Origin: Hymenobacter sp. YC55
Lineage (GTDB): Bacteria; Bacteroidota; Bacteroidia; Cytophagales; Hymenobacteraceae
NCBI RefSeq assembly: GCF_029433095.1
Contig: NZ_JARNTX010000002.1
Coordinates: 1 to 64,000, forward strand
Length of the DNA: 64,000 bases
Reading direction: 5' to 3'
In this document: positions 55,689-64,000 of the stretch, piece after piece
How the letters are laid out: every line of letters begins with the position of its first letter
How positions within the stretch are numbered: the first letter of the stretch is position 1
Position numbers and translations under genes: made by a program
Notes under the pieces: generated by a model
The model's input: the letters and a program-made list of their open reading frames with translations, nothing else
Database searches by the model: none
What the model was told of the DNA's origin: nothing

Positions 55689-56168
55689 CTATCTGCCCTG
55701 CAGATTGATATGGATGAGTTGCGTGCCGCGTAGTTTACCTTGGTCGTAATGCTCTACTGCTGTTTGGTACCCTTGCGCATCAAACACCTTCCATTCGCCA
55801 AACCAGAAGAAATGAATACCGTCAGGCTCGTCTAGAATACGAGCCTGACCTTGGCGCTTTTTCTTGCCCCCAGCTTGGTACTCGGTGATGGAGATGAGGC
55901 CGTACGGCTTACGGGCAAATTTTTCGGCGCGCTCTAGTGTACCATCGGGGGCGTAGTAGCGCCAACGTCCGGCGTAGCGCCCATGGCGGAAGCGACCCAA
56001 TGCCATCGGCTGGTGCTTCGCGTCATCGTAGTAAGTTGGCCAAGGCCCATGCTGACGCAATTCTTTGTCGTAACGCTGCTGCGACCAGAAACCGATAGGC
56101 CCGTGCTTAGCAGTTGCACAAGAACCTAACGGAAGTGCCAAGGCAAGTATGTAAGGAGCAAAACGCAT
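55689..56168 (-). CDS. Hypothetical lipoprotein with MORN-like repeats
   Basis: 159 aa from ATG 56168. Signal with lipobox LGSC. The body has MORN/YwqK-like GxxxGxWxYY units (GRFRHGRYAGRWRYYAPDGTLERAEKF; KRQGQARILDEPDG). Likely outer-membrane or periplasmic. Function unknown. Confidence 0.75.
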   Translation of the reverse strand: MRFAPYILALALPLGSCATAKHGPIGFWSQQRYDKELRQHGPWPTYYDDAKHQPMALGRFRHGRYAGRWRYYAPDGTLERAEKFARKPYGLISITEYQAGGKKKRQGQARILDEPDGIHFFWFGEWKVFDAQGYQTAVEHYDQGKLRGTQLIHINLQGR

Positions 56169-56322
56169 CAGTGAAAGAGGCAAGTGTACGTACTATCGGC
56201 TTCGGTTGAAGCTATATGTGCTGTACTTCAATATACGGCCCCTTCCGAAATTCGCGCACTTTTACCTGAAGCCGAAACGGCTCTTTTCTTCTTATAAGAG
56301 ACTCCCTATCAGATAATTTAAC

Positions 56323-56565
56323 TTACCAGTGCAGCAACGACGCGGCCGGGGCAGTGGTATTAGCAAGGGCCGCAGGCTCCGAGCTAACTAGGCTCGACGC
56401 AATGATGCCTAAACTTACGATCAGCGCTAGCATAAGCAAGCCCAACACCCCTATCATAAACCGAGAGGCCAGAGGGGAATTTTCGTTGGATAACAGGCGG
56501 CGCTTCCGGCGGGAAACGTAGGGGCGAGAACGAGAGGAGGCAATAGCGGACACGGAGGAACACAA
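56323..56565 (-). CDS. Small single-membrane-span protein, 80 aa
   Basis: A basic N-terminus (SRSRPYVSRRKRRLLSNEN), one membrane segment at about 37-60 (FMIGVLGLLMLALIVSLGII) and a short Ala-rich tail. The frame opens with TTG 56565; GTG 56553 is an alternative. A TATATTAG string lies shortly upstream. Existence is likely but not certain; no family recognised. Confidence 0.5.
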   Translation of the reverse strand: MCSSVSAIASSRSRPYVSRRKRRLLSNENSPLASRFMIGVLGLLMLALIVSLGIIASSLVSSEPAALANTTAPAASLLHW

Positions 56566-56661
56566 AGAGCGTCGAACAATCCACTAATATAAACTTAATT
56601 ATTAAATAACATAGAAGCCCGTTCTTCCATTTGCATTCCCCTTACGGAGATATTGCAAGTT

Positions 56662-58182
56662 CTACGAGGCAGCCAATATTTCCTCTAGCATTTCGCGTGA
56701 GTTGCTGAGACGCGGCACTTTATGTTGCCCGCCAAGCTTGCCGTGCTGTGCCAGCCAACGCTCAAATTGCCCTGGCTTAGCTACGGTAAGTACCGGAGAC
56801 ACCAAGGCTATATCACGATGCCGTTTAGCATCGTAGTCAGAATTAAGTTGGCGCAAAGTAGTATCGAGTACCGCGGTGAAACGTTCGGTATCCTGCGGCG
56901 GAGTGAGGAATTCTATCAGCCATTGATGGCCACCCCGGGAGCCGTCGGCCGCCCCGGCAAAGTAAACCGGAGCTGCGGTGAAGTCGCGGACGGTGGTATT
57001 GGTGGCTTGGCACGCTGCTGCTATTGCCGCCTCGGCATTCTCGACTACTACCTCTTCGCCGAAGGCATTAAGGAAATGCTTGGTGCGGCCCGTAATCCGA
57101 ATACGGTAGGGCGCTAAGCAAGTGAAGCGCACAGTATCCCCAATCTTATAGCGCCACAAGCCCGCATTGCTGCTCATGATAAGGGCGTAGCTTTTGCCTA
57201 GCTCCACCTCTTCCAGTAGCACAGTACGGGGCTCGGGGGCATCCCACTGATCGGCGGGGAGAAACTCGTAGTAGATACCGTGGTTGAGCAGCAGCAACAG
57301 ATCCTCGGAATCGGGCTCGTCTTGCAATGCAATGTATCCTTCCGAAGCGTTGTAGACCTCCTGGTAATGCATTTGACTGGTAGGAATCAACTGCCGAAAC
57401 AGCTTCCGGTACGGCCCAAATGCCACGGCTCCGTGCAGAAACAAACTCAGGTTAGGCCATACTTCGGTGATATTGTCGGTACCGGCTAGCTCCAATACCC
57501 GGCGCAGCAACACAATCATCCAGGTGGGCACCCCGGCTAGCACGCGGACATCGGCCTGTAGTACATGGTGGGCAATACGCTCTATCTTCTCTTCCCACTC
57601 ATCGAGCAGCGCCAACTCCAACGGCGGCGTCCTGACGTGTTCGGCCCAACCCGGTAAATTCTGCATGATAACGGCCGATACGTCGCCGGCCCTGGAGGCA
57701 GAATCTTGAGGCCGCATGGGGTTAGGACCGTGCGTTCCCCCAAGCGACAAAGTTTTGCCGCTAAATACCTGCGCCTCGGGATAGTGAAGGGTGGCCAGCG
57801 CCGTCATGTCGCGGCCGGCGCGGTAGTGGCAGTCTTGCAAGGCCTCGTGCGTGACTGGAATGTACTTGCTGCGGGCGTTGGTGGTTCCGCTGCTTTTAGC
57901 AAACCACTGAACCTGACCGGGCCACAGTACATTCCGTTCGCCGCGCAGTACGCGCTCCAGCATGGGGTATAGTTCCTCGTAGCTGCTTATCGGTACGCGT
58001 TGCGCAAATTCTCGGCCCGATAGGTTATCGGCGTAACCGTATTGGCGGCCCCACTCCGTGTTTTTGGCGGTGTGCTGCAAGCTACGCAGCACTTCCTGCT
58101 GCACTTCGTGCGGGTGCTGCTGAAAGTGCTTGATATCCGCTAAACGCCGCTGAACGGCCCACGTGAGGATGGTATTTAACAC
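56662..58182 (-). CDS. GH3-family acyl-adenylate ligase-like protein
   Basis: 506 aa. Resembles the GH3 auxin-responsive family, ANL-type enzymes that join amino acids to carboxylates in plants; bacterial homologues exist in Bacteroidota, substrate unknown. The motif FAKSSGTTNARSKYIPVT is the adenylate (P-loop type) signature near residues 95-112, with YNASEGYIALQDE and YRIRITGRTKHFLNAFGEEV as later motifs. GTG start at 58182. Confidence 0.9.
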   Translation of the reverse strand: MLNTILTWAVQRRLADIKHFQQHPHEVQQEVLRSLQHTAKNTEWGRQYGYADNLSGREFAQRVPISSYEELYPMLERVLRGERNVLWPGQVQWFAKSSGTTNARSKYIPVTHEALQDCHYRAGRDMTALATLHYPEAQVFSGKTLSLGGTHGPNPMRPQDSASRAGDVSAVIMQNLPGWAEHVRTPPLELALLDEWEEKIERIAHHVLQADVRVLAGVPTWMIVLLRRVLELAGTDNITEVWPNLSLFLHGAVAFGPYRKLFRQLIPTSQMHYQEVYNASEGYIALQDEPDSEDLLLLLNHGIYYEFLPADQWDAPEPRTVLLEEVELGKSYALIMSSNAGLWRYKIGDTVRFTCLAPYRIRITGRTKHFLNAFGEEVVVENAEAAIAAACQATNTTVRDFTAAPVYFAGAADGSRGGHQWLIEFLTPPQDTERFTAVLDTTLRQLNSDYDAKRHRDIALVSPVLTVAKPGQFERWLAQHGKLGGQHKVPRLSNSREMLEEILAAS

Positions 58183-58390
58183 AGAGCTGGAAATGATGGG
58201 AAGGCCAAGGAGCGCGCAAGTTGCGTTTTGTACCGCAGCTTGCAGAGGAATGTTGCCGGAAAAGACGAGCCGACAAAAAACCAGCCTTCAGGAACGTCAA
58301 GATGCGCCTAAAATCCCCGCTTTGGAACTAACGCAATGCCGACTCATGCCACAGCTTACATCTGGTAGGTTCAGGGCCTGCCAGCTACGC

Positions 58391-59122
58391 CTATATCTTC
58401 CGCTTTAGCTCGAAGTGCTTACCTAAGTACACCCGGCGCACCATTTCGTCAGCAGCCAGTTCTTCGGCGGTACCCGCTTTCAGCAGCTTGCCTTCAAAAA
58501 GCAAGTAAGCTCGGTCCACGATGCTAAGCGTCTCGTTCACGTTGTGGTCGGTGATGAGAATGCCGATGTTCTTGTGCTTGAGCTTGGCCACGATGCCCTG
58601 AATTTCTTCTACGGCAATGGGGTCAACGCCGGCAAAAGGCTCATCGAGTAGCACAAACTTAGGGTCGACGGCCAGGGCACGAGCTATTTCGGTGCGCCGC
58701 CGCTCGCCGCCGCTCAGTACCCGGCCGAGGTTTTTGCGCACATGCGTAAGGCTAAACTCGTTAAGCAGTTCTTCTACTTTGTCGCGCTGCGCCTGCTTGG
58801 GCAGTTCGGTCATTTCGAGCACCGAGAGGATGTTTTCCTCTACGCTCAAATCCCGAAATACCGAAGCTTCCTGCGCCAAGTAGCCAATGCCCAGGCGGGC
58901 ACGTTGGTAAATAGGCAGCTTCGTGATTTCACGGTCGTCGAGGTAGATGCGGCCGGAATTGGGCTTGACCATGCCCACGGTCATGTAAAAAGAGGTGGTT
59001 TTACCGGCCCCATTGGGTCCCAGCAACCCCACAATTTCGCCTTGCTCCACCGTCAACGACATGTCGTTGACTACGGTGCGGGCTTTGTATTTCTTAACTA
59101 GGTTATCGGCTCGAAGAATCAT
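58391..59122 (-). CDS. lptB: LPS export ABC transporter ATPase LptB
   Basis: 243 aa. Walker [10 protein letters not shown] near 38-46, Q-loop, signature LSGGERRR, Walker [14 protein letters not shown], His switch ITDHN. Powers extraction of lipopolysaccharide from the inner membrane; LptFG are not in the window. ATG 59122 is preferred to the TTG frame start at 59131. TACCTTTG (59129-59136) lies six bases before the ATG, implying a leaderless or nearly leaderless transcript. Confidence 0.94.
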   Translation of the reverse strand: MILRADNLVKKYKARTVVNDMSLTVEQGEIVGLLGPNGAGKTTSFYMTVGMVKPNSGRIYLDDREITKLPIYQRARLGIGYLAQEASVFRDLSVEENILSVLEMTELPKQAQRDKVEELLNEFSLTHVRKNLGRVLSGGERRRTEIARALAVDPKFVLLDEPFAGVDPIAVEEIQGIVAKLKHKNIGILITDHNVNETLSIVDRAYLLFEGKLLKAGTAEELAADEMVRRVYLGKHFELKRKI

Positions 59123-59128
59123 GCGGGG

Positions 59129-59136
59129 CAAAGGTA
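59129..59136 (-). promoter_or_regulatory. -7 box of lptB
   Basis: Minus strand TACCTTTG, then CCCCGC, then the ATG. No TTG found at the usual distance. If used, the mRNA would begin at or next to the start codon. Confidence 0.55.
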
Positions 59137-59414
59137 ACGGAAGGCACGAGGATGGCAGCTACTGCTACGCTAACGGCATTGCAGCTAGCCTAGTACAACG
59201 GAGTTGCTGGCTATATCTTACTTACTGAATTTCAATTCCTAAGCCTTAGCAAGACCACGGAGTTGGGTATATGCTAGACAACCTGCTACCCGACTCCAGT
59301 TCAAGCCGCTACAAATTAAACGCAGTAGCTAAGCTGCTCTGCCCTGAATCCGGTGCAACTTAGAGCAGCAACTTTCTGCTTGAACCTTGCCTCTCTCCTA
59401 TTAGCAATTCATGT

Positions 59415-59804
59415 ATGCCTTTGCTACGCCGATTTAGTGTTTACCTAGTAGCGCTGCTCTTCGTGGGGGCTGGCGTTTTGCATTTTGTAGCGCCAGAACC
59501 CTATGTGCGCATTATGCCACCCTATCTGCCGGCACCTCTGCTGCTCGTATACGTAAGCGGGGCGGCCGAAATAGTAGGAGGTTTAGGAATGCTGTTGCCA
59601 GCTACACGTCAGGCTGCAGGCTGGGGGTTGATTGCATTATTGTTCGCCGTATTTCCGGCAAATATATACATGCTCCAAACGCACGGGGCTGGTTTTCCGG
59701 TACCAATGTGGGCGCTGTGGCTGCGGTTGCCATTGCAACTCGTGCTAGTTGCTTGGGTGTGGTGGAGTAGCCGGGTCAGGCCCGGAGAAATAAAGATAGG
59801 ATAA
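59415..59804 (+). CDS. DoxX-like membrane protein
   Basis: 129 aa, four membrane segments. The text VGAGVLHFVAPEPYVRIMPPYLP and AAEIVGGLGMLLPATRQAAGWGLIALLFAVFPANIYM is characteristic of DoxX-like small proteins. Role unclear. Start at ATG 59415, since the ATG at 59411 is in another frame and stops early. Confidence 0.85.
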   Translation: MPLLRRFSVYLVALLFVGAGVLHFVAPEPYVRIMPPYLPAPLLLVYVSGAAEIVGGLGMLLPATRQAAGWGLIALLFAVFPANIYMLQTHGAGFPVPMWALWLRLPLQLVLVAWVWWSSRVRPGEIKIG

Positions 59805-59877
59805 TCCGTAGCTCTACCGTGTGGCTTTATTTTTGAACGATTATATATCCTTATAACACCCCCAAATCGATTCGTTT

Positions 59878-60399
59878 GTGCAGCAAAGAAATTTACTGAT
59901 AACTGCTTTACTACTGTTTCCGATTAGCGTTTCGGCGCAACTTATTACCGACGCTACCAAGGCTACTGCTGCTCGTGATTCACTTTTCAGCCAAGTGGCT
60001 ATAGCTCGTCAGCAGATCGAGCAGAAAACAAGAGTTGTTATTACCAAAGCAAATCGGGCAGCAGCCCGCCGCATCACTGTTAAGAGCTATTATGTAGTTC
60101 CGTTCTCGCCTATTCGAACTTCGATTACAAAATTTGCGCCGGCTTGGGAGCACAAAATAGTGCATCGCCACAATGGCTCAAGTAGGGAACTGTTCACGGC
60201 CTATCTTCCAAATGGGAAGAAGACGATTCAAGAACGTCGGCAAAACGGCGAGGTAACCTGGTTATGGCTGCAGAACTACAAAGAAGTCAACCTAATCGTG
60301 CAGCCAACCCGTGAACTTAGCGGTACTTATGTCGATAAGCGTTACCTGCGATGGGGCGGCAAGAACTATATGTTACCTACGCGGCTTCCAACGCCCTAA
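59878..60399 (+). CDS. Secreted hypothetical protein, 173 aa
   Basis: GTG start at 59878, signal peptide (LLITALLLFPISVSAQ). A helical N-terminal part is followed by a beta-rich C-terminus (RELFTAYLPNGKKTIQERR). No known domain. TATTTTTG at 59828-59835 is a good -7 box 42 bp upstream. Confidence 0.75.
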   Translation: MQQRNLLITALLLFPISVSAQLITDATKATAARDSLFSQVAIARQQIEQKTRVVITKANRAAARRITVKSYYVVPFSPIRTSITKFAPAWEHKIVHRHNGSSRELFTAYLPNGKKTIQERRQNGEVTWLWLQNYKEVNLIVQPTRELSGTYVDKRYLRWGGKNYMLPTRLPTP

Positions 60400-60437
60400 C
60401 CCCAGTTGCAGGGCTAGCTCGCCAAACTGCTGCTTTG

Positions 60438-62159
60438 CTACTCCCAGCGAATATCTTTTACGCGCAGCTGCAAGGTTTTGACTCCGCGGTACTCGTTGAT
60501 TTCTACAGTGTAGCATACGCTGAACGGCTCCCCCTCCAGAATGCGCGGCAGATGCTCCGCTAAGCCGAAGCCAATGGCGTCGAGCACGTGGTGGCCGTCT
60601 TGGGTGAGGGCCAGCTTGAGGTGCGACTGACCAACCACGCGAGCCGAACTAGGGGCGGCATACACGTTGCGAGCCATAAAGGTCGGATTGGTGTTGCCGG
60701 GCCCAAAGGGCTCCATCTGGCGGAGCAAGTTGTAGAAGCCGTTGGTGACTTCGCTCAGCTCCATTTCGGTGTCAATATCCACCGGCGGAATCATCTGCTC
60801 GGGCAGGATGCGGCCCGCCACCACCCGCTCGAACTTGGCCCGGAAAGCGGGCAGGTTCTCGACCGGAAGCGTGAGCCCTGCGGCGTACATGTGCCCACCG
60901 TATTGGTCGAGCAGATCGGCGCACTCCTCTATGGCTTGGTGCACATCAAAGCCGGCCACCGAGCGAGCCGAGCCGGTAGCTTTGCCGTTGCTGTGCGTAA
61001 GAATGATGGTGGGGCGGTAGTACTTGTCGAGGCAGCGCGAAGCCACTATGCCGACCACTCCTTTGTGCCAGTCTTCCTTGTAGAGCACCGTGGTATGAGC
61101 ATCCTGGAAGAGGGCATCTGCCTCAATCATATCCAAGGCTTCCTTGGTGATGCTTGTGTCAAAGCCCCGGCGCTCCTGGTTGGTTTTGTCGACTACCGAT
61201 GCTTTTTCGAACGCCTCTTCTTTGCTGGAAGCCAGCAGCATGGCCACTGACCGCTTGGCGTCGCCCATACGGCCAGCCGCGTTGATGCGCGGCGAAAAGC
61301 CGAAAACTAGGCTGCTGATGTTAAGCTCGGTGGTTTGCAGGCCAGCCAGTTCGCGCAACGCATCCAGACCGGGACGTTGAGGCCGAGTAAAGTCGTTGAG
61401 CAGGCGCAGGCCGTGGTAGGCGAGCGTCCGGTTTTCGCCTATGATGGGCACAATATCCGCCGCGATACTAACGGCTACCAAGTCGAGCAGATCGTAAAGT
61501 GGCTCCTCATCAAGACCCTGATCTTCGGTGAAAGCCTGCATCAGCTTGAACCCAACCCCGCACCCCGACAACTCCTTGAACGGATAGGCGCAGCCCGGAC
61601 GCTTGGGGTCGAGCACGGCTACCGCATCGGGTAGCTCGGTGCCCGGCAAGTGGTGGTCACAGATGATGAAGTCGACACCTCGCTCGTTGGCGTACACCAC
61701 CTTGTCCACGGATTTCACGCCGCAGTCGAGCGCAATGATGAGGGCAAAGCCATTGGCAGCCGCAAAGTCGATACCGGCCTCCGACACCCCGTAGCCCTCT
61801 TTATAGCGGTCGGGTATGTAGTAGTCGATTCGCTCGGGGCCAAAGAAGCGGCGCAGGTAGCTGTATACCACTGCTACGGAAGTGGTGCCATCCACGTCGT
61901 AGTCGCCGAATACAAGCACTTTCTGGCCGCTGTGTAGGGCCTCGGTGAGACGGGCTACCGCGCGGTCCATGTCGCGCATCAGCAAAGGGCTGGGTAGTTC
62001 CCGCAGGTTTGGTCGGAAATACGCTCGGGCCTCCTCAAAAGTGCATATATCGCGCTGGCAAAGCAGCGCTACAATGGTTTCCTTCACGCGCAACGCGTCA
62101 GCCAGAAACTGAACCTTCTCAGTATCGGGCGCAGGTTTGCGAATCCATCGTTTTTCCAT
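60438..62159 (-). CDS. recJ: Single-strand DNA-specific exonuclease RecJ
   Basis: 573 aa 5'-3' exonuclease of recombination and mismatch repair. Motifs: FGDYDVDGTTS (I), ALDCGVKS (II), DHHLPG (III, the DHH), with PRINAAGRMGDAKRSV, and the DHHA1 region GSARSVAGFDVHQAI...GGHMYAAGL. Length normal for the phylum. ATG 62159. TACTTTTG at 62194-62201 (minus) is a likely -7 box. Confidence 0.96.
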   Translation of the reverse strand: MEKRWIRKPAPDTEKVQFLADALRVKETIVALLCQRDICTFEEARAYFRPNLRELPSPLLMRDMDRAVARLTEALHSGQKVLVFGDYDVDGTTSVAVVYSYLRRFFGPERIDYYIPDRYKEGYGVSEAGIDFAAANGFALIIALDCGVKSVDKVVYANERGVDFIICDHHLPGTELPDAVAVLDPKRPGCAYPFKELSGCGVGFKLMQAFTEDQGLDEEPLYDLLDLVAVSIAADIVPIIGENRTLAYHGLRLLNDFTRPQRPGLDALRELAGLQTTELNISSLVFGFSPRINAAGRMGDAKRSVAMLLASSKEEAFEKASVVDKTNQERRGFDTSITKEALDMIEADALFQDAHTTVLYKEDWHKGVVGIVASRCLDKYYRPTIILTHSNGKATGSARSVAGFDVHQAIEECADLLDQYGGHMYAAGLTLPVENLPAFRAKFERVVAGRILPEQMIPPVDIDTEMELSEVTNGFYNLLRQMEPFGPGNTNPTFMARNVYAAPSSARVVGQSHLKLALTQDGHHVLDAIGFGLAEHLPRILEGEPFSVCYTVEINEYRGVKTLQLRVKDIRWE

Positions 62160-62255
62160 GAGTACAGGCAGGAGGCCGGGGCAGTATTATCTTCAAAAGT
62201 ACGAAGAAAACCCCGCCCGCCTAGTTGTTAGCTGCCCGCTACGCCTCGAAATGCC

Positions 62256-62263
62256 TAGTTTTG
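62256..62263 (+). promoter_or_regulatory. -7 box of the 37-aa gene
   Basis: TAGTTTTG matches the consensus and lies 4 bp before the ATG at 62268, implying a leaderless transcript. No TTG occurs at the proper distance, so confidence is limited. Confidence 0.5.
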
Positions 62264-62267
62264 CGCT

Positions 62268-62381
62268 ATGTCCAACTTTCGCGAATTTTTCCGCAAATAC
62301 GGCCAGTACATCCTCTCCGATGGCTTGATGTACTTGATATTCATCGTCGCGCTAGGCTTGATGTTTTTGTTTTTCGGGTAG
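62268..62381 (+). CDS. Small membrane peptide, 37 aa
   Basis: ATG 62268, TAG 62379-62381. A basic N-terminus (MSNFREFFRKYGQYI) is followed by one hydrophobic span (LMYLIFIVALGLMFLFFG) to the very end. The clean amphipathic-then-hydrophobic layout and the preceding -7 box support a real gene. It lies between recJ and the TPR gene and runs opposite to both. Function unknown. Confidence 0.6.
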   Translation: MSNFREFFRKYGQYILSDGLMYLIFIVALGLMFLFFG

Positions 62382-62395
62382 AGCAATACCGGAGT

Positions 62396-64000
62396 TTATA
62401 GACTATCCCCCCGCAGCTTTCTGAACCGCTTGCGGGCTTCGGCTACGTAGATGCTGCCCGGATATTTCACCAGAAATTGGTTGTAGAGCGTTTTCGCCTG
62501 CTCTTTATCCTGCAGGTTCTCTTCCTGAATGCTAGCCAGCAAAAACATGGCGTCGTCGCTTAGTACGTCGTATTTGGGGTTGCTCGTGATTTTCTCGAGC
62601 GTAGCCACTGCGGCGCGGTAGTCGCCGGTGCGGCGCTGCAACTGGGCCTTTAAGTACCATGCGTCGTCTTGCAGGGCGTGGCCCGGGTACTTCTGCAGCA
62701 GCGCATCGAGGCCGCGCAGCGCTTCGGGGAGTTTGTTTTGAAACACGAGTTGCTCCACGGTGGCATAGTCGCGTAGCGCCACGCCCGCGGTGTCCATAGC
62801 CGTGTTGTCGGTGATGAGCAGGCTAAGCTGCATGGCATCGTTGGCAATCTCGCGCGTGGTAGCTTCCTTCAGAATATCGAGGTGGCTTTTGGCCAGTTTG
62901 AAGTCACCGGCGAAATAGCTCAGGCGGGCGTTGCGCAGCTTGGCCTCGTACCCCAGCGGCGAATCCTTGTGCGACTTTTCCACCTGCGAGTACAGCAAGG
63001 TGGCTTCCCACGGCTCGCCCCGCAGCAAATAGATATCTGCCAGATTGATCTTGGCCTCATCCACTACCTCGATGCTGGCGCGGGGCATGTCAATGACTTC
63101 TTGCAGCAGGGCTATGGCCTTGTCCTTCTCGTCGAGCTGGAACGCGTGCAGCACGGCCATGCTACGCAGGACGGGCGCGGTCTGGGGCGTGCGGCCCAGC
63201 TCGGTGAGTACCTGCTGGTATTCCACTAGTAGCTCGCGGATTTTAGCGGGGTCTACGGGGTAGGTTTCGCGGACTTGCGCTTCTCTTGACTGCACCAAGC
63301 GTTGGCGCGCGGAAGCGTAAAAAGGCCCGCCCTTGTACTCGCGTAGCACATATTCGTAGCCGCTGATAGCGGTTTCGTAGTCTTTGTTGTATTGGGCAAT
63401 AGAGGCCAGATCCATCACGCGGCTTCCTTCGGTGCGGCCACGACGGTCGAGGGCTTTGGCTTGCACCAGCGCCCCCGTGAAGTCCCGCCGCTGCACCTGC
63501 AGCCACAACAGCAACTCGCTGTACACGCTCCGGTCGGGGTACTTCTGCACGTTGGTTAGCAACTGGCGCTCCAGAGCATCAAAGTCCTTCTCGTTCTGGA
63601 GGCTGTTTTGCAGCATGTTGCGCACGAAAGGCAATTGCTGCTCGTCGTCTTGTACCAAGCGCAGAGTTTCCGCCATCAGCTTCTCGGTGTTGCCACTCTG
63701 CGTATAGAGCTGCACGAGCTGCGTGCTGAACTCCAAGTCGTTTTTGGCTAACTCCCGACCGCGCAGATATGTCTTCTCGGACCAATCAGGCAAGTTGCGG
63801 CGGCTGAACTCCGCCGCGACGGGCAGTACCTGTGCCGAAGTAAGTTGACTAACTACTTTTTCGTATTGCTTGGTAGCGGCTCCTTGGTCGCCGGAGGCTG
63901 CATAGAGGGCACCCAACGACACGCCATAGCCTCCCTCCTCGGGGTGTTGACGGATAGCGCGCTTTACTAGTTTCTCGGCGTCTTTGTAGCGCTTTAGCCC
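62396..64000 (-). CDS. TPR-repeat protein, 5' end beyond the window
   Basis: Open from the right edge to the stop at 62396; 534 codons visible. The frame continues without a stop to base 64000 (GLKRYKDAEKLVKRAIRQHP...), so the true start lies outside. Repeated TPR-type helices (for example GALYAASGDQGAATKQYEKVV and LYNQFLVKYPGSIYVAEARKRFRKL) span the protein. No membrane segment visible. Resembles large tetratricopeptide proteins of Bacteroidota; interaction partner unknown. Confidence 0.88.
   Translation of the reverse strand, partial: GLKRYKDAEKLVKRAIRQHPEEGGYGVSLGALYAASGDQGAATKQYEKVVSQLTSAQVLPVAAEFSRRNLPDWSEKTYLRGRELAKNDLEFSTQLVQLYTQSGNTEKLMAETLRLVQDDEQQLPFVRNMLQNSLQNEKDFDALERQLLTNVQKYPDRSVYSELLLWLQVQRRDFTGALVQAKALDRRGRTEGSRVMDLASIAQYNKDYETAISGYEYVLREYKGGPFYASARQRLVQSREAQVRETYPVDPAKIRELLVEYQQVLTELGRTPQTAPVLRSMAVLHAFQLDEKDKAIALLQEVIDMPRASIEVVDEAKINLADIYLLRGEPWEATLLYSQVEKSHKDSPLGYEAKLRNARLSYFAGDFKLAKSHLDILKEATTREIANDAMQLSLLITDNTAMDTAGVALRDYATVEQLVFQNKLPEALRGLDALLQKYPGHALQDDAWYLKAQLQRRTGDYRAAVATLEKITSNPKYDVLSDDAMFLLASIQEENLQDKEQAKTLYNQFLVKYPGSIYVAEARKRFRKLRGDSL

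Overview
The window looks like chromosomal DNA of a Bacteroidota bacterium, most likely Cytophagales and Hymenobacter-like. The support is: promoters of the Bacteroidota type (TTG, 19-21 bp, TAnnTTTG) in front of the 16S rRNA gene and several protein genes; families typical of the phylum (DUF4270, DUF5686, bacterial GGGPS, GH3-like, a short glycogen/starch-synthase domain protein, PA14-OmpA); moderately high GC; and few Shine-Dalgarno sites. The genus is an inference; no search was run.

Layout. 1-0.86 kb: the 5' end of a 16S rRNA gene (minus strand) with a leader and three tandem promoters. 0.86-19 kb: a molybdenum-cofactor and formate-type region. It holds a YdeP/FdhF-like molybdopterin oxidoreductase, FdhD, a MoeB-rhodanese protein, a MOT1-type molybdate transporter, MoaA, MoaD, MoaE, a MobA with an extra N-terminal domain, MoaC, MoeA, and an OFA-family (oxalate/formate) MFS transporter with a 46-residue small subunit. 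An alpha/beta hydrolase, an S41 peptidase and a methyltransferase are interspersed. 19-23 kb: envelope and small housekeeping genes (amidase, lipoprotein, TonB-like protein, TPR protein) and a 120-bp foldback element. 22.9-27.9 kb: metF and metH, with a SAM-I riboswitch in front of metH whose alternative pairings can be read directly. 28-33.9 kb: surface genes (PA14-PA14-OmpA, DUF5686, fasciclin). 34-38.4 kb: J-domain/TPR protein, holin-like membrane protein, GGGPS, AraC regulator. 38.5-43.9 kb: acyl-CoA dehydrogenase, then a minus-strand gene set panC-panD-flippase-like-rfaE2-Zn peptidase. 44-48.3 kb: GT5-domain protein, DUF4270 lipoprotein, glmS. 48.3-50.3 kb: an AT-rich island with one GT-C type glycosyltransferase. 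50.3-64 kb: stand-alone 3HCDH C-terminal domain protein, RidA, pentapeptide protein, gltX, AIM24, GH3-like enzyme, lptB, DoxX-like protein, recJ, a 37-residue membrane peptide, and a large TPR protein that runs off the right edge.

How the genes fit together: the first 19 kb can import molybdate, build molybdopterin (moaA/C/D/E, moeB), insert the metal (moeA), probably add the nucleotide (mobA), sulfurate the cofactor (fdhD) and load it into the one molybdoenzyme present; the OFA transporter may supply its substrate. metH and metF form a SAM-controlled methionine unit. No CRISPR array, tRNA gene, transposase, prophage or recognisable defence system was seen. The most informative non-coding finds are the SAM switch, the triple rrn promoter and two genes shorter than 50 codons.
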